Positions 50,385 through 60,224 of a stretch of 64,000 nt of DNA are shown here, one piece after another (positions within the stretch are counted from its first letter, which is position 1; every line of letters begins with the position of its first letter). Source of the stretch: an uncultured Prevotellaceae bacterium (GTDB lineage Bacteria; Bacteroidota; Bacteroidia; Bacteroidales; Bacteroidaceae); NCBI GenBank assembly GCA_900318685.1, contig ONLL01000003.1:145013-209012 (forward strand), in the 5' to 3' direction. The notes under the pieces were generated by a model that did no database searches, had not been told where the DNA came from, and saw only the letters and a program-made list of their open reading frames with translations. The translations under genes and the position numbers were made by a program.

Positions 50385-52172
50385 ATGAATACTATTGCAC
50401 AACGACTGAGTGATTTGCGCGAGATCATGCAACGAGAGCATCTCGCAGCGTTTGTTTTTCCTTCTAGTGACCCTCACCAGAGCGAATATACTGCTGACCA
50501 TTGGAAAGGACGCGAGTTCATCAGTGGTTTCAACGGCTCGGCAGGCACGGCAGTTGTCACGATGACTTCAGCCGCATTGTGGACCGACTCCCGCTATTTC
50601 ATCGCCGCTGAAGAGCAGTTGCGTGGCACTGAGTTCCAGCTGATGAAGCTGAAGATAGCAGGCACTCCCACCATAGCACAGTGGATAGGGAAGGAAATCA
50701 AGTCGCAGCCCTCAACCGAAGTGGGCATTGACGGAATGGTGAGCTCGGCAAGTGTTGTCAAGGAGATGATTGCCGACCTTCGCAGAGAAGGAGGCATCAC
50801 CGTCAGGACCAATCTGGACCCTTTGCGGCAGATCTGGTATGGACGTCCTCCTATTCCTGCCAATCCTGTAGAAATATTCCCATTAGAGTACGCCGGAGAG
50901 ACCGCTTCCGCAAGGCTTGGCCGTATTCGTCAGGCCCTGCGTGAGAGACATGCCGACGGTATGTTGATGGCATCGCTCGACGATATAGCCTGGACGCTGA
51001 ACCTGCGAGGGACTGATGTGCATTGCTGTCCTGTCTTCGTCAGTTATCTGCTCCTGGATCAGTCGTCGGCCACCTTATATATTAATAAGGAGAAGCTGAC
51101 ACCCGAGGTCACAGCTTATCTCAAGGAGAACAACGTCAAGGTGGACGACTACGAAGCCGTGAAGACTGGGCTGAAGGGCTATTTCAACTATAACATCCTG
51201 ATGGATCCCGACGAGGTGAACTACACGCTCTATAAGACCGTGACCTGTGAGCGGGTAGAGGAGGAGTCGCCTGTCAAGCGGATGAAAACCGTAAAGAATG
51301 CCATTGAACAGGAGGGTTTTAGGCGTGCGATGCTGAAAGACGGCATCGCTATGGTAAAGTTTCTGAAGTGGTTGGATAAAGATGCTGACATTGCCAAAGA
51401 GTCGGAGGTGTCCATCGACCGCAAGCTGACCTCCCTCCGGGCTGAGCAGCCCCTCTATCGCGATATCTCCTTCGACACCATTGCCGGCTATGGCTATCAT
51501 GGCGCTATCGTACACTATGAGCCCACGCCTGAGACGGACATCCCACTCAAGCCCGAAGGATTATTGTTGCTGGACAGCGGTGCCCAGTATCTCGACGGCA
51601 CTACCGACATCACCCGTACCATTGCCCTTGGCCCGCTGACTGAAGAGATGAAGCATGTCTATACCTTGGTGCTCAAGGGACATATACAGGTAGAGCTGGC
51701 TAAGTTCCCTTCCGGCATCAGCGGCACCCAGCTCGACGTGCTTGCCAAACGTGCCATGTGGCGTGAAGGCCTGCATTATCTGCACGGCACGGGTCATGGC
51801 GTGGGCACCTATCTGAATGTGCATGAAGGACCTCATCAGATTCGCATGGAGTGGAAGCCCGCTCCACTGGTGGCAGGTATGACCGTCACCGACGAGCCGG
51901 GCATTTATCTGGAAGGCCGTTTCGGTGCCCGGATCGAGAATACGCTGCTCATCGTGCCATATATGAAAGGTGAGTTTGGCGACTTCCTGCAGTTCGAGTC
52001 GCTGACCCTCTGTCCCATCGACAAGCGTCCCATCGATGTGGAGATGCTGACGGATGAGGAACGGCAATGGCTGGACGACTACCATCAGCTGGTGTTCGAC
52101 CGTCTGTCGCCCCATCTCACGTCCGACGAAGTGGCATGGCTACGAGAGGCGTGCGCACCTGTTTCCGTATGA
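50385..52172 (+). CDS. pepP: Xaa-Pro aminopeptidase, M24 family
   Basis: This 595-residue cytosolic peptidase removes an N-terminal residue before proline. Two creatinase-like N-terminal domains (MNTIAQRLSDLREIM; ALWTDSRYFIAAEEQL) precede the pita-bread catalytic domain. Metal ligands lie in LLLDSGAQYLDGTTDITR (two Asp), HGTGHGVG (His) and DEPGIYLEGRFGARIEN (two Glu). The C-terminal extension (LTDEERQWLDDYHQLVFDRL) is typical of the long bacterial and eukaryotic form, to which the 595-residue length belongs. Confidence 0.92.
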   Translation: MNTIAQRLSDLREIMQREHLAAFVFPSSDPHQSEYTADHWKGREFISGFNGSAGTAVVTMTSAALWTDSRYFIAAEEQLRGTEFQLMKLKIAGTPTIAQWIGKEIKSQPSTEVGIDGMVSSASVVKEMIADLRREGGITVRTNLDPLRQIWYGRPPIPANPVEIFPLEYAGETASARLGRIRQALRERHADGMLMASLDDIAWTLNLRGTDVHCCPVFVSYLLLDQSSATLYINKEKLTPEVTAYLKENNVKVDDYEAVKTGLKGYFNYNILMDPDEVNYTLYKTVTCERVEEESPVKRMKTVKNAIEQEGFRRAMLKDGIAMVKFLKWLDKDADIAKESEVSIDRKLTSLRAEQPLYRDISFDTIAGYGYHGAIVHYEPTPETDIPLKPEGLLLLDSGAQYLDGTTDITRTIALGPLTEEMKHVYTLVLKGHIQVELAKFPSGISGTQLDVLAKRAMWREGLHYLHGTGHGVGTYLNVHEGPHQIRMEWKPAPLVAGMTVTDEPGIYLEGRFGARIENTLLIVPYMKGEFGDFLQFESLTLCPIDKRPIDVEMLTDEERQWLDDYHQLVFDRLSPHLTSDEVAWLREACAPVSV

Positions 52173-52228
52173 AAATACGTCTGAAATGTGAAAAATTGCA
52201 TTCTAAACGTTAGTTTTTGACAATTTTA

Positions 52229-52260
52229 TTTGTTTTTTTGCCATTTTAGGTGTAACTTTG
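52229..52260 (+). promoter_or_regulatory. Promoter of the SusC/SusD operon
   Basis: TTTG (52229-52232) and TAACTTTG (52253-52260) are 20 bp apart. The leader to the start codon is about 80 nt. Confidence 0.7.
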
Positions 52261-52343
52261 CACCCTGATGCACTTTTACGTAGGGTGCATTGTGCCCGTT
52301 AGGCTAGGAAAGATCATATATTAATAGTACATAAAAAGGCTTT

Positions 52344-55300
52344 ATGAAAGAAAGACTAACAATGCTTTTGGTGGCTCTCTTCCTTTCTGTGGGAGTAGCG
52401 CTAGCCCAGAACACCATTTCTGGTACAGTCCTTGAAGAAGACGGTGAGCCTCTGATAGGTGCAACGGTCATGGTTCAAGGCACCAAGCAAGGAACTCAGA
52501 CTGATACGAACGGAAGGTTCAGCATCAGTGTCCCTGCGGGAAAGAAGATTGTCATCAGCTACATCGGATTGGTGTCGCAGACGTTGACTCCGAAGAATGG
52601 TATGAAGGTCACACTTCATTCTGATGCCCACAACGTGGGTGAGGTGGTGGTCACAGGTATCCAGAAGATGGACAAACGCCTCTTCACTGGTGCCACGACG
52701 AAGATTGATGCTGAGCAGACTAAACTTGACGGTGTGGCCGACGTGACGCGTTCGCTGGAAGGCCGTGCTGCTGGTGTCAGTGTCCAGAACGTATCCAGCA
52801 CCTTCGGTACTGCACCGAAGATCCGCGTCCGTGGTGCAACATCTATTTATGGTTCGTCATCACCCCTCTGGGTGGTCGATGGCGTCATCATGGAGGATGC
52901 CGTGAATGTGGATGCTGACGACCTGTCGAGTGGTGATGCCACAACGCTGATTTCCAATGCTATTGCTGGCCTGAATGCCGATGATATCGAGTCTTTCCAA
53001 GTGCTGAAGGACGGTTCGGCTACTTCGATTTATGGTGCACGCGCCATGTCGGGTGTGGTGGTTATCACCACGAAGAAGGGTCGTGCAGGCCACAGCTCCA
53101 TCAACTACACCGGTGAGTTCACCCACCGCCTGAAGCCCAGCTATCGCGACTATAACATCTCAAACTCGCAGGAGCAGATGGGTATCTACAAGGAGATGGA
53201 GGCCAAGGGATGGCTGGAGTTCTCGCAGGTGGCCAACGCCTCGTCGGCCGGACTCTATGGAAAGATGTATGGACTGATGGACCTCTATAGCGAGGCGAAA
53301 GGTAATTTTGAACTGCCTTTCACTGAGTCGGCCATGGCCAAGTATCTGCAGGAGGCTGAGTTCCGCAATACTGACTGGTTTGATCTGCTTTTCAACAGCA
53401 ATGTCATGCAGACCCATTCCATCAGCGTGAGCAGCGGTACTGACAAGTCGAGTATGTATGCCTCGCTTTCTGCTATGGTTGACCCAGGTTGGACGAAGGA
53501 TTCGAAGGTGCAGCGTTACACCGCTAACATCAATGCCTCGTACAAACTCTCGAAGCAACTCACAGCAACCCTGCGTACCAATGGCAGCTATCGCGACCAG
53601 CAGGCTCCAGGCACGCTGAACCAGAGCACGGACGTTGTCTCGGGTGCAGTCAGCCGTTCGTTTGATATCAACCCATTCAGCTATGCGTTGAATACCAGCC
53701 GTACGCTTGACCCCTATCAGATGTACACCCGTAACTATGCACCCTTCAGCATCTTTCATGAGCTGGACAACAACTTCATCGACATCAACGTGATGGACTT
53801 GAAGTTCCAGGGTGAGCTTGAGTGGAAACCTTTCTTAGGACTATCTGTCAATGTGCTGGGTTCATACCGTATCAACCGTTCGGCCCGTGACCACTCCATC
53901 AAGGACGACTCCAACCAGGCCGAGGCCTATCGTGCAGGTGTTGGCAACCCGAATATCATGTACTCGAACCCCTATCTCTATAGTGATCCTGACAAACCCA
54001 ACTCACTGCCTATATCGGTGATGCCTTCAGGAGGTATCTTCATTGAGAACCTGAACCAGGTGAAGCAGCTCGACTTCCGTGGAACCATCAACTACAACCA
54101 CATCTGGACGCAGGGTGGAGAGGAAGCGCACATCTTCAGCGCATTGGCAGGTATGGAGGCCAACCGTGCCGACTATGATGCCCGCGAGCATCAGGACTAC
54201 GGCGTGAACTACAACATGAACCGCATCGTGACCATCACGCCCGACTTCTTCAAGCAGGCCAAGGAGGAAGGTACTGAACTGACATCTTTCGGACGTTCAT
54301 GGAACCGCCGCCTGGCATATTTTGGAAATGTCAACTATAGCTACAAGGGACGTTACTCCACCAACTTCACAGCCCGTTATGATGGTTCTAACCAGCTGGG
54401 TAAGAGTCGTCAGAGTCGCTGGTTGCCTACATGGAACGTATCTGCATCATGGAATGCCCATGAAGAGCCTTTCTTCAAAGAGTGGGCACAGAGCACGAAC
54501 AACGTCTTCTCGCACGCCACGCTTCGTCTGAGTTATTCGCTGGTAGGTGAGCAGACGGCAGCTTCGAATGCCAAGCCTATCTTCCGCTCTACTAACATGT
54601 GGCGTCCGCAGGGCGACCAGCAGGAGCTCGCGCTCTATCAGTCGAGCCTGGGTAATAAGGACCTTACCTACGAGAAGAAGCATGAGTTCAACGTGGGTGT
54701 CGACCTCGGTTTCCTCAACAACCGTGTTAACATCGTCACAGATGCCTACTGGCGTGACAACTTCGACCTGATGGGTTACTTCTACGGTCAGGTTATCGGA
54801 CGTCAGTATGCCAATGTCGCCTCGATGAAGTCACACGGTGTGGAGGCTACGATCTCGTCGACGAATATCAAGGCAAAGGACTTCCAGTGGAATACTGACC
54901 TGACGTTCGCCTATAACTATACTGAGATTACCGACCTGATGTCAGTATCACGAGTTATCGACTTGGTTTCTTCGAGTGGTTATGCCCGTGAAGGCTATCC
55001 CCATCGTGCCCTGTTCTCCTTCCAGTTCCAGGGTCTGAACGATGAAGGTATTCCACAGGTCATCAACGAGAGTGGCGACGTAACCACCAGCGACATCTAC
55101 TTCCAGGAATATGAGCGACTGGATCACCTGAAGTATGAAGGCCCCACAGAGCCTACATATACCGGTGGTCTGAATAACATGTTCCGTTGGAAGAACTGGC
55201 GCCTGAATGTCTTCATCACCTACAGCTTTGGCAACAAGCTGCGTCTCGACCCCGTCTTCTCCTCCAGTTATAGCGACCTTGCTGCTATGCCGAAGGAATT

Positions 55301-55667
55301 CAAGAACCGTTGGGTGCAGCCTGGCGATGAGAAGCTGACCGACATCCCCGCCATTGCCTCTGTTCGTCAGAACTACAAGGACAACTACCTGGGCTATGCC
55401 TACAATGCCTACAACTATTCGACCGCCCGTGTGGCCGATGGTGGATTTATCCGTATGAAGGATATCTCGCTGACCTATGACTTCCTGCCACAGTTCATCA
55501 GCAAGATTGGCCTGACCTCAGCTTCGCTGAAGCTTGATGCCACAAACCTCTTCCTGATCTATGCCGACAAGAAGCTGAACGGACAGGATCCTGAGTTTGT
55601 GAACTCTGGTGGTGTGGCTACACCTCTCTCGAAGCAGTTCACCTTTACTGTGCGTCTTGGAATCTGA
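52344..55667 (+). CDS. SusC/RagA-family TonB-linked outer-membrane transporter
   Basis: This 1107-residue outer-membrane importer has a signal peptide (1-21), a carboxypeptidase-like domain (ISGTVLEEDGEPLIGATVMVQGTKQGTQTDTNGRF), the SusC hallmark VVTGIQKMDKRLFTGATTKI, a plug (IRVRGATSIYGSSSPLWVVDGVI, QVLKDGSATSIYGARAMSGVVVITTKKG) and a barrel ending TFTVRLGI. It pairs with the SusD protein downstream. Since the operon has a peptidase and DUF4302 instead of glycosidases, the cargo may be a peptide or protein product, not a glycan. Confidence 0.95.
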   Translation: MKERLTMLLVALFLSVGVALAQNTISGTVLEEDGEPLIGATVMVQGTKQGTQTDTNGRFSISVPAGKKIVISYIGLVSQTLTPKNGMKVTLHSDAHNVGEVVVTGIQKMDKRLFTGATTKIDAEQTKLDGVADVTRSLEGRAAGVSVQNVSSTFGTAPKIRVRGATSIYGSSSPLWVVDGVIMEDAVNVDADDLSSGDATTLISNAIAGLNADDIESFQVLKDGSATSIYGARAMSGVVVITTKKGRAGHSSINYTGEFTHRLKPSYRDYNISNSQEQMGIYKEMEAKGWLEFSQVANASSAGLYGKMYGLMDLYSEAKGNFELPFTESAMAKYLQEAEFRNTDWFDLLFNSNVMQTHSISVSSGTDKSSMYASLSAMVDPGWTKDSKVQRYTANINASYKLSKQLTATLRTNGSYRDQQAPGTLNQSTDVVSGAVSRSFDINPFSYALNTSRTLDPYQMYTRNYAPFSIFHELDNNFIDINVMDLKFQGELEWKPFLGLSVNVLGSYRINRSARDHSIKDDSNQAEAYRAGVGNPNIMYSNPYLYSDPDKPNSLPISVMPSGGIFIENLNQVKQLDFRGTINYNHIWTQGGEEAHIFSALAGMEANRADYDAREHQDYGVNYNMNRIVTITPDFFKQAKEEGTELTSFGRSWNRRLAYFGNVNYSYKGRYSTNFTARYDGSNQLGKSRQSRWLPTWNVSASWNAHEEPFFKEWAQSTNNVFSHATLRLSYSLVGEQTAASNAKPIFRSTNMWRPQGDQQELALYQSSLGNKDLTYEKKHEFNVGVDLGFLNNRVNIVTDAYWRDNFDLMGYFYGQVIGRQYANVASMKSHGVEATISSTNIKAKDFQWNTDLTFAYNYTEITDLMSVSRVIDLVSSSGYAREGYPHRALFSFQFQGLNDEGIPQVINESGDVTTSDIYFQEYERLDHLKYEGPTEPTYTGGLNNMFRWKNWRLNVFITYSFGNKLRLDPVFSSSYSDLAAMPKEFKNRWVQPGDEKLTDIPAIASVRQNYKDNYLGYAYNAYNYSTARVADGGFIRMKDISLTYDFLPQFISKIGLTSASLKLDATNLFLIYADKKLNGQDPEFVNSGGVATPLSKQFTFTVRLGI

Positions 55668-55669
55668 TT

Positions 55670-55701
55670 GATTGAACATTGAACATTGACCATTGATAAT
55701 T
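55670..55701. repeat. Short GAACATTGA direct repeats between susC and susD
   Basis: Three or four degenerate 8-10 bp units (GAACATTGA, GAACATTGA, CCATTGATAA) fill the 34-bp gap just upstream of the SusD start codon. Confidence 0.6.
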
Positions 55702-57474
55702 ATGATGAAAAAAGCATATATATATAATAAGGTGAAGAAGGCTGGCGTGCTGACCATGTCATCACTGCTCTTCGTTTCCTGTAATGATTTCCTGGACAAG
55801 GAGCCCGACGACCGTGTGGAGCTGGCCACTGAGAACCAGGTGGTGATGCTGCTCACAGGATCCTATCCCGACAACAACTATGGATGGTTCTGCGAATTGT
55901 CGAGCGACAACATCATGGACCTCAACTCCGAGCATTATCCTATCAGTGATGATGCCGAGCAGACTCTTACCCACTATAACCTGGGATCATCTGGTCGACA
56001 GGATGACGAGGCTTACCGCTTCGAACCTGTGAAGTCGTCGACAAGCAGTGACACTCCTGGTGGTACATGGACCAGCACCTATATCACGATCAACAGCGTA
56101 AATGAGGTGTTGGAGGCTATCGACCGTCTCACTGATAATGGACGAGCCATGACTCCGCAGCTGTCTGCTGCCAAGGGTGAAGCACTGCTCATCCGTGCCT
56201 ACTGCCACTTCATCCTGGTGAACATTTTCTCACAGGCCTATAAGAATGATGAGCTGAGTAAGGCAGATATCGGTGTCCCCTATATCACCGAGGTCATCAA
56301 TACTGTTGACGGCACTTATTCCAGAAGCAATGTGACTGATACCTACAAGAAGATTGTTGCCGACCTCGAGGAAGGCCTGAAGAACATCAGCAATATCAAT
56401 TACGAGATGCCTAAGTGGCACTTCAACGAGGATGCCGCCCATGCTTTTGCTGCACGTGTGTATCTTTTCCTGCATCAGTGGGATAAGGTCGTAGAGCATG
56501 CTGACCTAGTGCTGGGTACCGACAATACGCAACTCTTGCCCAAGCTCTTCGACTACTCTCCGCTGGATGACTGCTCTTATCTGTCTGACTTTGCTGTCGT
56601 GTGGCAGACTCCCTACGACTATAACAATATCATGCTCATCGATACCTATTCGACCATCTTCCGTAAGTCGCGTTATCGCTATGAGCAGGGCAGCTTGGTG
56701 GCCCGTGCCATCTACTACCATAATGCTCCGATGTGGAGAAGATGGGTAGGCAACCCCACTATCTTTGTCAGCGGACTGTTTGGTAGTCGTGACTATGGAT
56801 TCGAACCCAGCTGGATCGGCGAGCAGTTCCAGTATTCCGACAAGGTGGCAGGCATCGGCTATGCACACACCATTCGTCGTGAGTTCACGCTGATGGAGCT
56901 GCTGCTCGAGCGCGCTGAGGCCAAGGTGAACCTTGGCGACCTGACTGGGGCTAGCGAAGACCTCTGCACCTATCATGCCAGCACGATGAACTTCTCGGAG
57001 AAGACCAAGATGACATATGTGGCAAACAATGGAATGGCTCCTCTTACAGACGACATGATTAAGGACTGGTTCGCCAAGAATACATCATCGAACTACAACT
57101 GCTTCGACGACTGGGAGTTCCTTAAAAACATGGATCCCAACTGGAACATTCCTGAGGAGGCAGTGCCCTATATGAACTGCGTGAACTACTGGCGTCGCTT
57201 CGAGACGAATTTCACCGGAAAACGTTTCTTCGACCTGAAGCGTTGGGGTATGGAGTACTATCACGTCTATGGTGATAACACCAGCACCGGTGTGAAGAAT
57301 GATACTATCTGGATGAGGTGGAACGACCCACGTCGTGCACTTGAGATCCCGCAAGACGCTATTGCTGCCGGTATGGAGCCCAGCCAGAAGGCTAATCAGG
57401 CTCCCAGCGACAGCACCTCGCATGCCAAGCCTTTCACGGCTTCTGTCAAACTCGATGAACTGCGTAAGAAGTAA
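55702..57474 (+). CDS. SusD/RagB-family nutrient-binding lipoprotein
   Basis: This 590-residue surface lipoprotein forms the lid of the SusC transporter. Lipobox LLFVSC gives Cys27. SusD hallmarks are DFLDKEPDDRVELATENQVVMLLTGSY, GEALLIRAYCHFILVNIFSQ with TPR-like helices, and the C-terminal RRFETNFTGKRFFDLKRWG followed by DDPRRALEIP-like WNDPRRALEIPQ. ATG at 55702 or 55705 is used; the frame from 55693 begins with TTG. It is second in the operon. Confidence 0.93.
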   Translation: MMKKAYIYNKVKKAGVLTMSSLLFVSCNDFLDKEPDDRVELATENQVVMLLTGSYPDNNYGWFCELSSDNIMDLNSEHYPISDDAEQTLTHYNLGSSGRQDDEAYRFEPVKSSTSSDTPGGTWTSTYITINSVNEVLEAIDRLTDNGRAMTPQLSAAKGEALLIRAYCHFILVNIFSQAYKNDELSKADIGVPYITEVINTVDGTYSRSNVTDTYKKIVADLEEGLKNISNINYEMPKWHFNEDAAHAFAARVYLFLHQWDKVVEHADLVLGTDNTQLLPKLFDYSPLDDCSYLSDFAVVWQTPYDYNNIMLIDTYSTIFRKSRYRYEQGSLVARAIYYHNAPMWRRWVGNPTIFVSGLFGSRDYGFEPSWIGEQFQYSDKVAGIGYAHTIRREFTLMELLLERAEAKVNLGDLTGASEDLCTYHASTMNFSEKTKMTYVANNGMAPLTDDMIKDWFAKNTSSNYNCFDDWEFLKNMDPNWNIPEEAVPYMNCVNYWRRFETNFTGKRFFDLKRWGMEYYHVYGDNTSTGVKNDTIWMRWNDPRRALEIPQDAIAAGMEPSQKANQAPSDSTSHAKPFTASVKLDELRKK

Positions 57475-57489
57475 ATGGATGATTGAATC

Positions 57490-58785
57490 ATGAGAATTAT
57501 GAAGACAAAGCTAAATAATAAGGTGGTCGCAGGAGCATTCGCGCTTCTCCTTCCACTCTCCACGTTCCTCTTCTCATCATGTAGTGAGGATGATCTGGGT
57601 CCTAGCATCTATGATACCACCGAGTATCCGCTCGACCGCTCATTGTACACGTTCCCCCTCGACACCTTTGTGAAGAAGAACTTCTTGGAGCCTTATAACC
57701 TGAAGTTTATCTACAAGATGGAGGATGTGGGCACCGATATGCAGAAGAATCTCGTACCTGCCACTTATGAGAAGAGTGTCGACCTTGCCGTGCTGACCAA
57801 GTTCCTCTGGCTCGATGTCTATGCCAAGTTGGCTGGTGAGAAGGAGATCTTCCTCAAGAAGTATTCGCCACGCATCATCCATGTCATTGGTTCGCCGGGT
57901 TACAATAGCGACGGTTCACGTACCGTAGGTGTGGCCGAAGGTGGTATCAAGGTGACGCTGATGGAAGTGAACCGCCTCGATGTCAATCAGATTGAGGGGC
58001 AGCGCGGACTCAATGAGCTCTTCTTCCACACCATGCACCATGAGTTCGGTCATATCCTCGACCAGACTTCTCTACGCCCGACAGCGTTCAACACCATCAG
58101 CGCTGGTCTTTATGACGCCATGGGATGGGCGGAGAAGAGCGATACCATCCAGGCAGGTCTTGGCTTCGTCACTCCTTACGGCTCGTCACAGGCCGGTGAG
58201 GACTGGGTAGAGACGCTGGCTTGCTATGTCACCTACGACCAGGATCGTTGGGAGAAGCTGCTTAATACAGCGCGTTATGACTGGGAGGAAATCGACTATC
58301 AGGTAGAGGACTATCAGAAGTACTATCCCCGTGCCTATCAGGAATATCTGGGAGGCTATGCCCGCCAGACCTGTAACTACGACACTATCGGCTATCTCCG
58401 CCAGACGGCCAACTATGAATATAAATTGGTTCGAAAGGTAGTGCCACGCAATGCCGACGGATTTGTGGCTTTGGATGCTGACGGAAACTATGTAGTCCAA
58501 ACTGATGTGGATAATATCGACGGACGTGAGACCATCCTTCAGAAACTTGATCTCGTGCGCACTTGGTTGAAGGAGAATTGGGGTGTAGACCTCGATGAGC
58601 TGCGTCGCGAAGTGCAGACCCGTCAGTATGTGACAGATGAGGAAGGCAACTTCCTGCGTAACAGTCGCGGTGGATTTGTCAACCGTCTGACTTATGTTGA
58701 TCCTGCCAATCCCGATGAGCCCACGCTCATTGAAAAATTGGAGCAGGAGGTAGAGGAGTATAAGAAATTGCAAACTAATAACTAA
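57490..58785 (+). CDS. Substrate import-associated zinc metallohydrolase lipoprotein
   Basis: This 431-residue lipoprotein (Cys31 in FLFSSC) has the zinc motif HHEFGH (H184, E185, H188), with a further conserved ETLACYV downstream as a likely third-ligand region. This matches the family found next to SusC/SusD pairs in Bacteroidetes, whose members are predicted surface peptidases. The C-terminal part is a coiled-coil-like tail. It starts 15 bp after susD, so it is cotranscribed. It probably processes the cargo before import. Confidence 0.88.
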   Translation: MRIMKTKLNNKVVAGAFALLLPLSTFLFSSCSEDDLGPSIYDTTEYPLDRSLYTFPLDTFVKKNFLEPYNLKFIYKMEDVGTDMQKNLVPATYEKSVDLAVLTKFLWLDVYAKLAGEKEIFLKKYSPRIIHVIGSPGYNSDGSRTVGVAEGGIKVTLMEVNRLDVNQIEGQRGLNELFFHTMHHEFGHILDQTSLRPTAFNTISAGLYDAMGWAEKSDTIQAGLGFVTPYGSSQAGEDWVETLACYVTYDQDRWEKLLNTARYDWEEIDYQVEDYQKYYPRAYQEYLGGYARQTCNYDTIGYLRQTANYEYKLVRKVVPRNADGFVALDADGNYVVQTDVDNIDGRETILQKLDLVRTWLKENWGVDLDELRREVQTRQYVTDEEGNFLRNSRGGFVNRLTYVDPANPDEPTLIEKLEQEVEEYKKLQTNN

Positions 58786-58799
58786 GGAGGCCCATTCGT

Positions 58800-60191
58800 A
58801 TGAAAAAGATATTTGTTCCCCTAGTTTTAACAGCTGTCGTCGCACTTGCATTCACAAGCTGTGCAGGTGAAGAGGACGACATCTTCTCGGCCTCAGCTGC
58901 CGAGCGACTCAACGAGTCGAGTGCCAAATACTCCGCACGTCTAGAAGCACAACCTAACGGGTGGGCCATGCAGTATTATCCCACCTATCAGGATGAGTAT
59001 CCGTATGGTAGTGGCTACCTGATCCTGATGCGTTTCAACCCCGATTTCTCTGTCGATGTGTCGATGGACAATCGTTTCTCTAACAATACCTATGCTACTG
59101 CTACATCCGCATGGGAGGTCATCAAGGACAACGGCCCTGTGCTGTCGTTCAATTCCTATAACCAGTGTATGCATGCCTTCTCTGATCCTGAGGACATCCC
59201 CTGGACGGAAGACAGTGAGCAGAGCGAGGGTTGTGGCGGCGACTATGAGTTTATCATTGTCGATGCTCCTGAGGATGCCAGCTATATGATGCTCAAGGGT
59301 AAGAAGCGTAATACCTACAACCTGCTCACTCCGATTGAGGAGGGTGTAGATTATCAGGAGTATCTGGCTGATGTGAAGGCGTTCCACAATAGGATGTTTT
59401 CTGCCTCAGCACCTGTAGGTAACTATCTCTACTTTGGCTCCGATAGCATTTATAACATGGACGATTCCAACGATGGTATTCCTAATATCTATCCGTTGGG
59501 CTCGGATGCTATAGCTAATGAGAGTTTCAACCCATTTTTGATTACGAAGCGTGGTGATGATTATTATCTGCGTTTCCGTGATGCTTTTAAGAAAGATTAT
59601 TTGGAAGGGTCTTTACAGGAATTGCGCTACGATTCTATCCAAGATATGTTTATAGGTACGGATAATCCCCTCTTTAGAATAGAAGGTACACCTGCTCATC
59701 TCTTTTTCTTAGATTATGCTAATGCGAAGGGTGAGAATAAGTTTGAGGTGAATGTAGGTGACATGATGTCAGAAAAGTTCAAGTCATACTTTGATAATCT
59801 TGTGAGCGACTTCTCTACGATGAAGAGTAATAAGAATAGGGCTTATGTCTTCCTTGGCTTGCGTATGCAGTGGAATGCTAAAAATGACTCCTTCCAGTGG
59901 AGTGTGCGATATACGCCGGGTACAAGTACGCCTACTATCACAGGCTATAATTATTCCTTTGAGATGGAAGGTAACCATGCAAAGTTTGTCTATACTGGTC
60001 CTGGAGTCGATGCAAAAGGTTCTGCAACAGCCAGTACTAATGTTCGCAATGCTCTTTCAGCTGTTGCGACCATTACAGAAGTTATGTCTCAAGAGTTTGT
60101 TGTCACCTCAGCAGTGACACAGTTCGATTTGACTAAGCTGAAACTTACTTCTGTTTCTGATCCTGAGCTTTGGTTCTATGTGAGCATCTAA
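58800..60191 (+). CDS. DUF4302 lipoprotein
   Basis: This 463-residue lipoprotein (Cys21 in LAFTSC) has the DUF4302 pattern: ERLNESSAKYSARLEAQPNGWAMQYYP, FNPDFSVDVSMDNR and GGDYEFIIVDAPEDASYMMLKGKKR. DUF4302 genes are regular partners of the zinc metallohydrolase in SusCD operons. The last 250 codons are richer in A and T than the first half. It lies 14 bp downstream of the metallohydrolase. Confidence 0.87.
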   Translation: MKKIFVPLVLTAVVALAFTSCAGEEDDIFSASAAERLNESSAKYSARLEAQPNGWAMQYYPTYQDEYPYGSGYLILMRFNPDFSVDVSMDNRFSNNTYATATSAWEVIKDNGPVLSFNSYNQCMHAFSDPEDIPWTEDSEQSEGCGGDYEFIIVDAPEDASYMMLKGKKRNTYNLLTPIEEGVDYQEYLADVKAFHNRMFSASAPVGNYLYFGSDSIYNMDDSNDGIPNIYPLGSDAIANESFNPFLITKRGDDYYLRFRDAFKKDYLEGSLQELRYDSIQDMFIGTDNPLFRIEGTPAHLFFLDYANAKGENKFEVNVGDMMSEKFKSYFDNLVSDFSTMKSNKNRAYVFLGLRMQWNAKNDSFQWSVRYTPGTSTPTITGYNYSFEMEGNHAKFVYTGPGVDAKGSATASTNVRNALSAVATITEVMSQEFVVTSAVTQFDLTKLKLTSVSDPELWFYVSI

Positions 60192-60224
60192 ATTTCTTTA
60201 TTATTAACATAAATTATTAACATC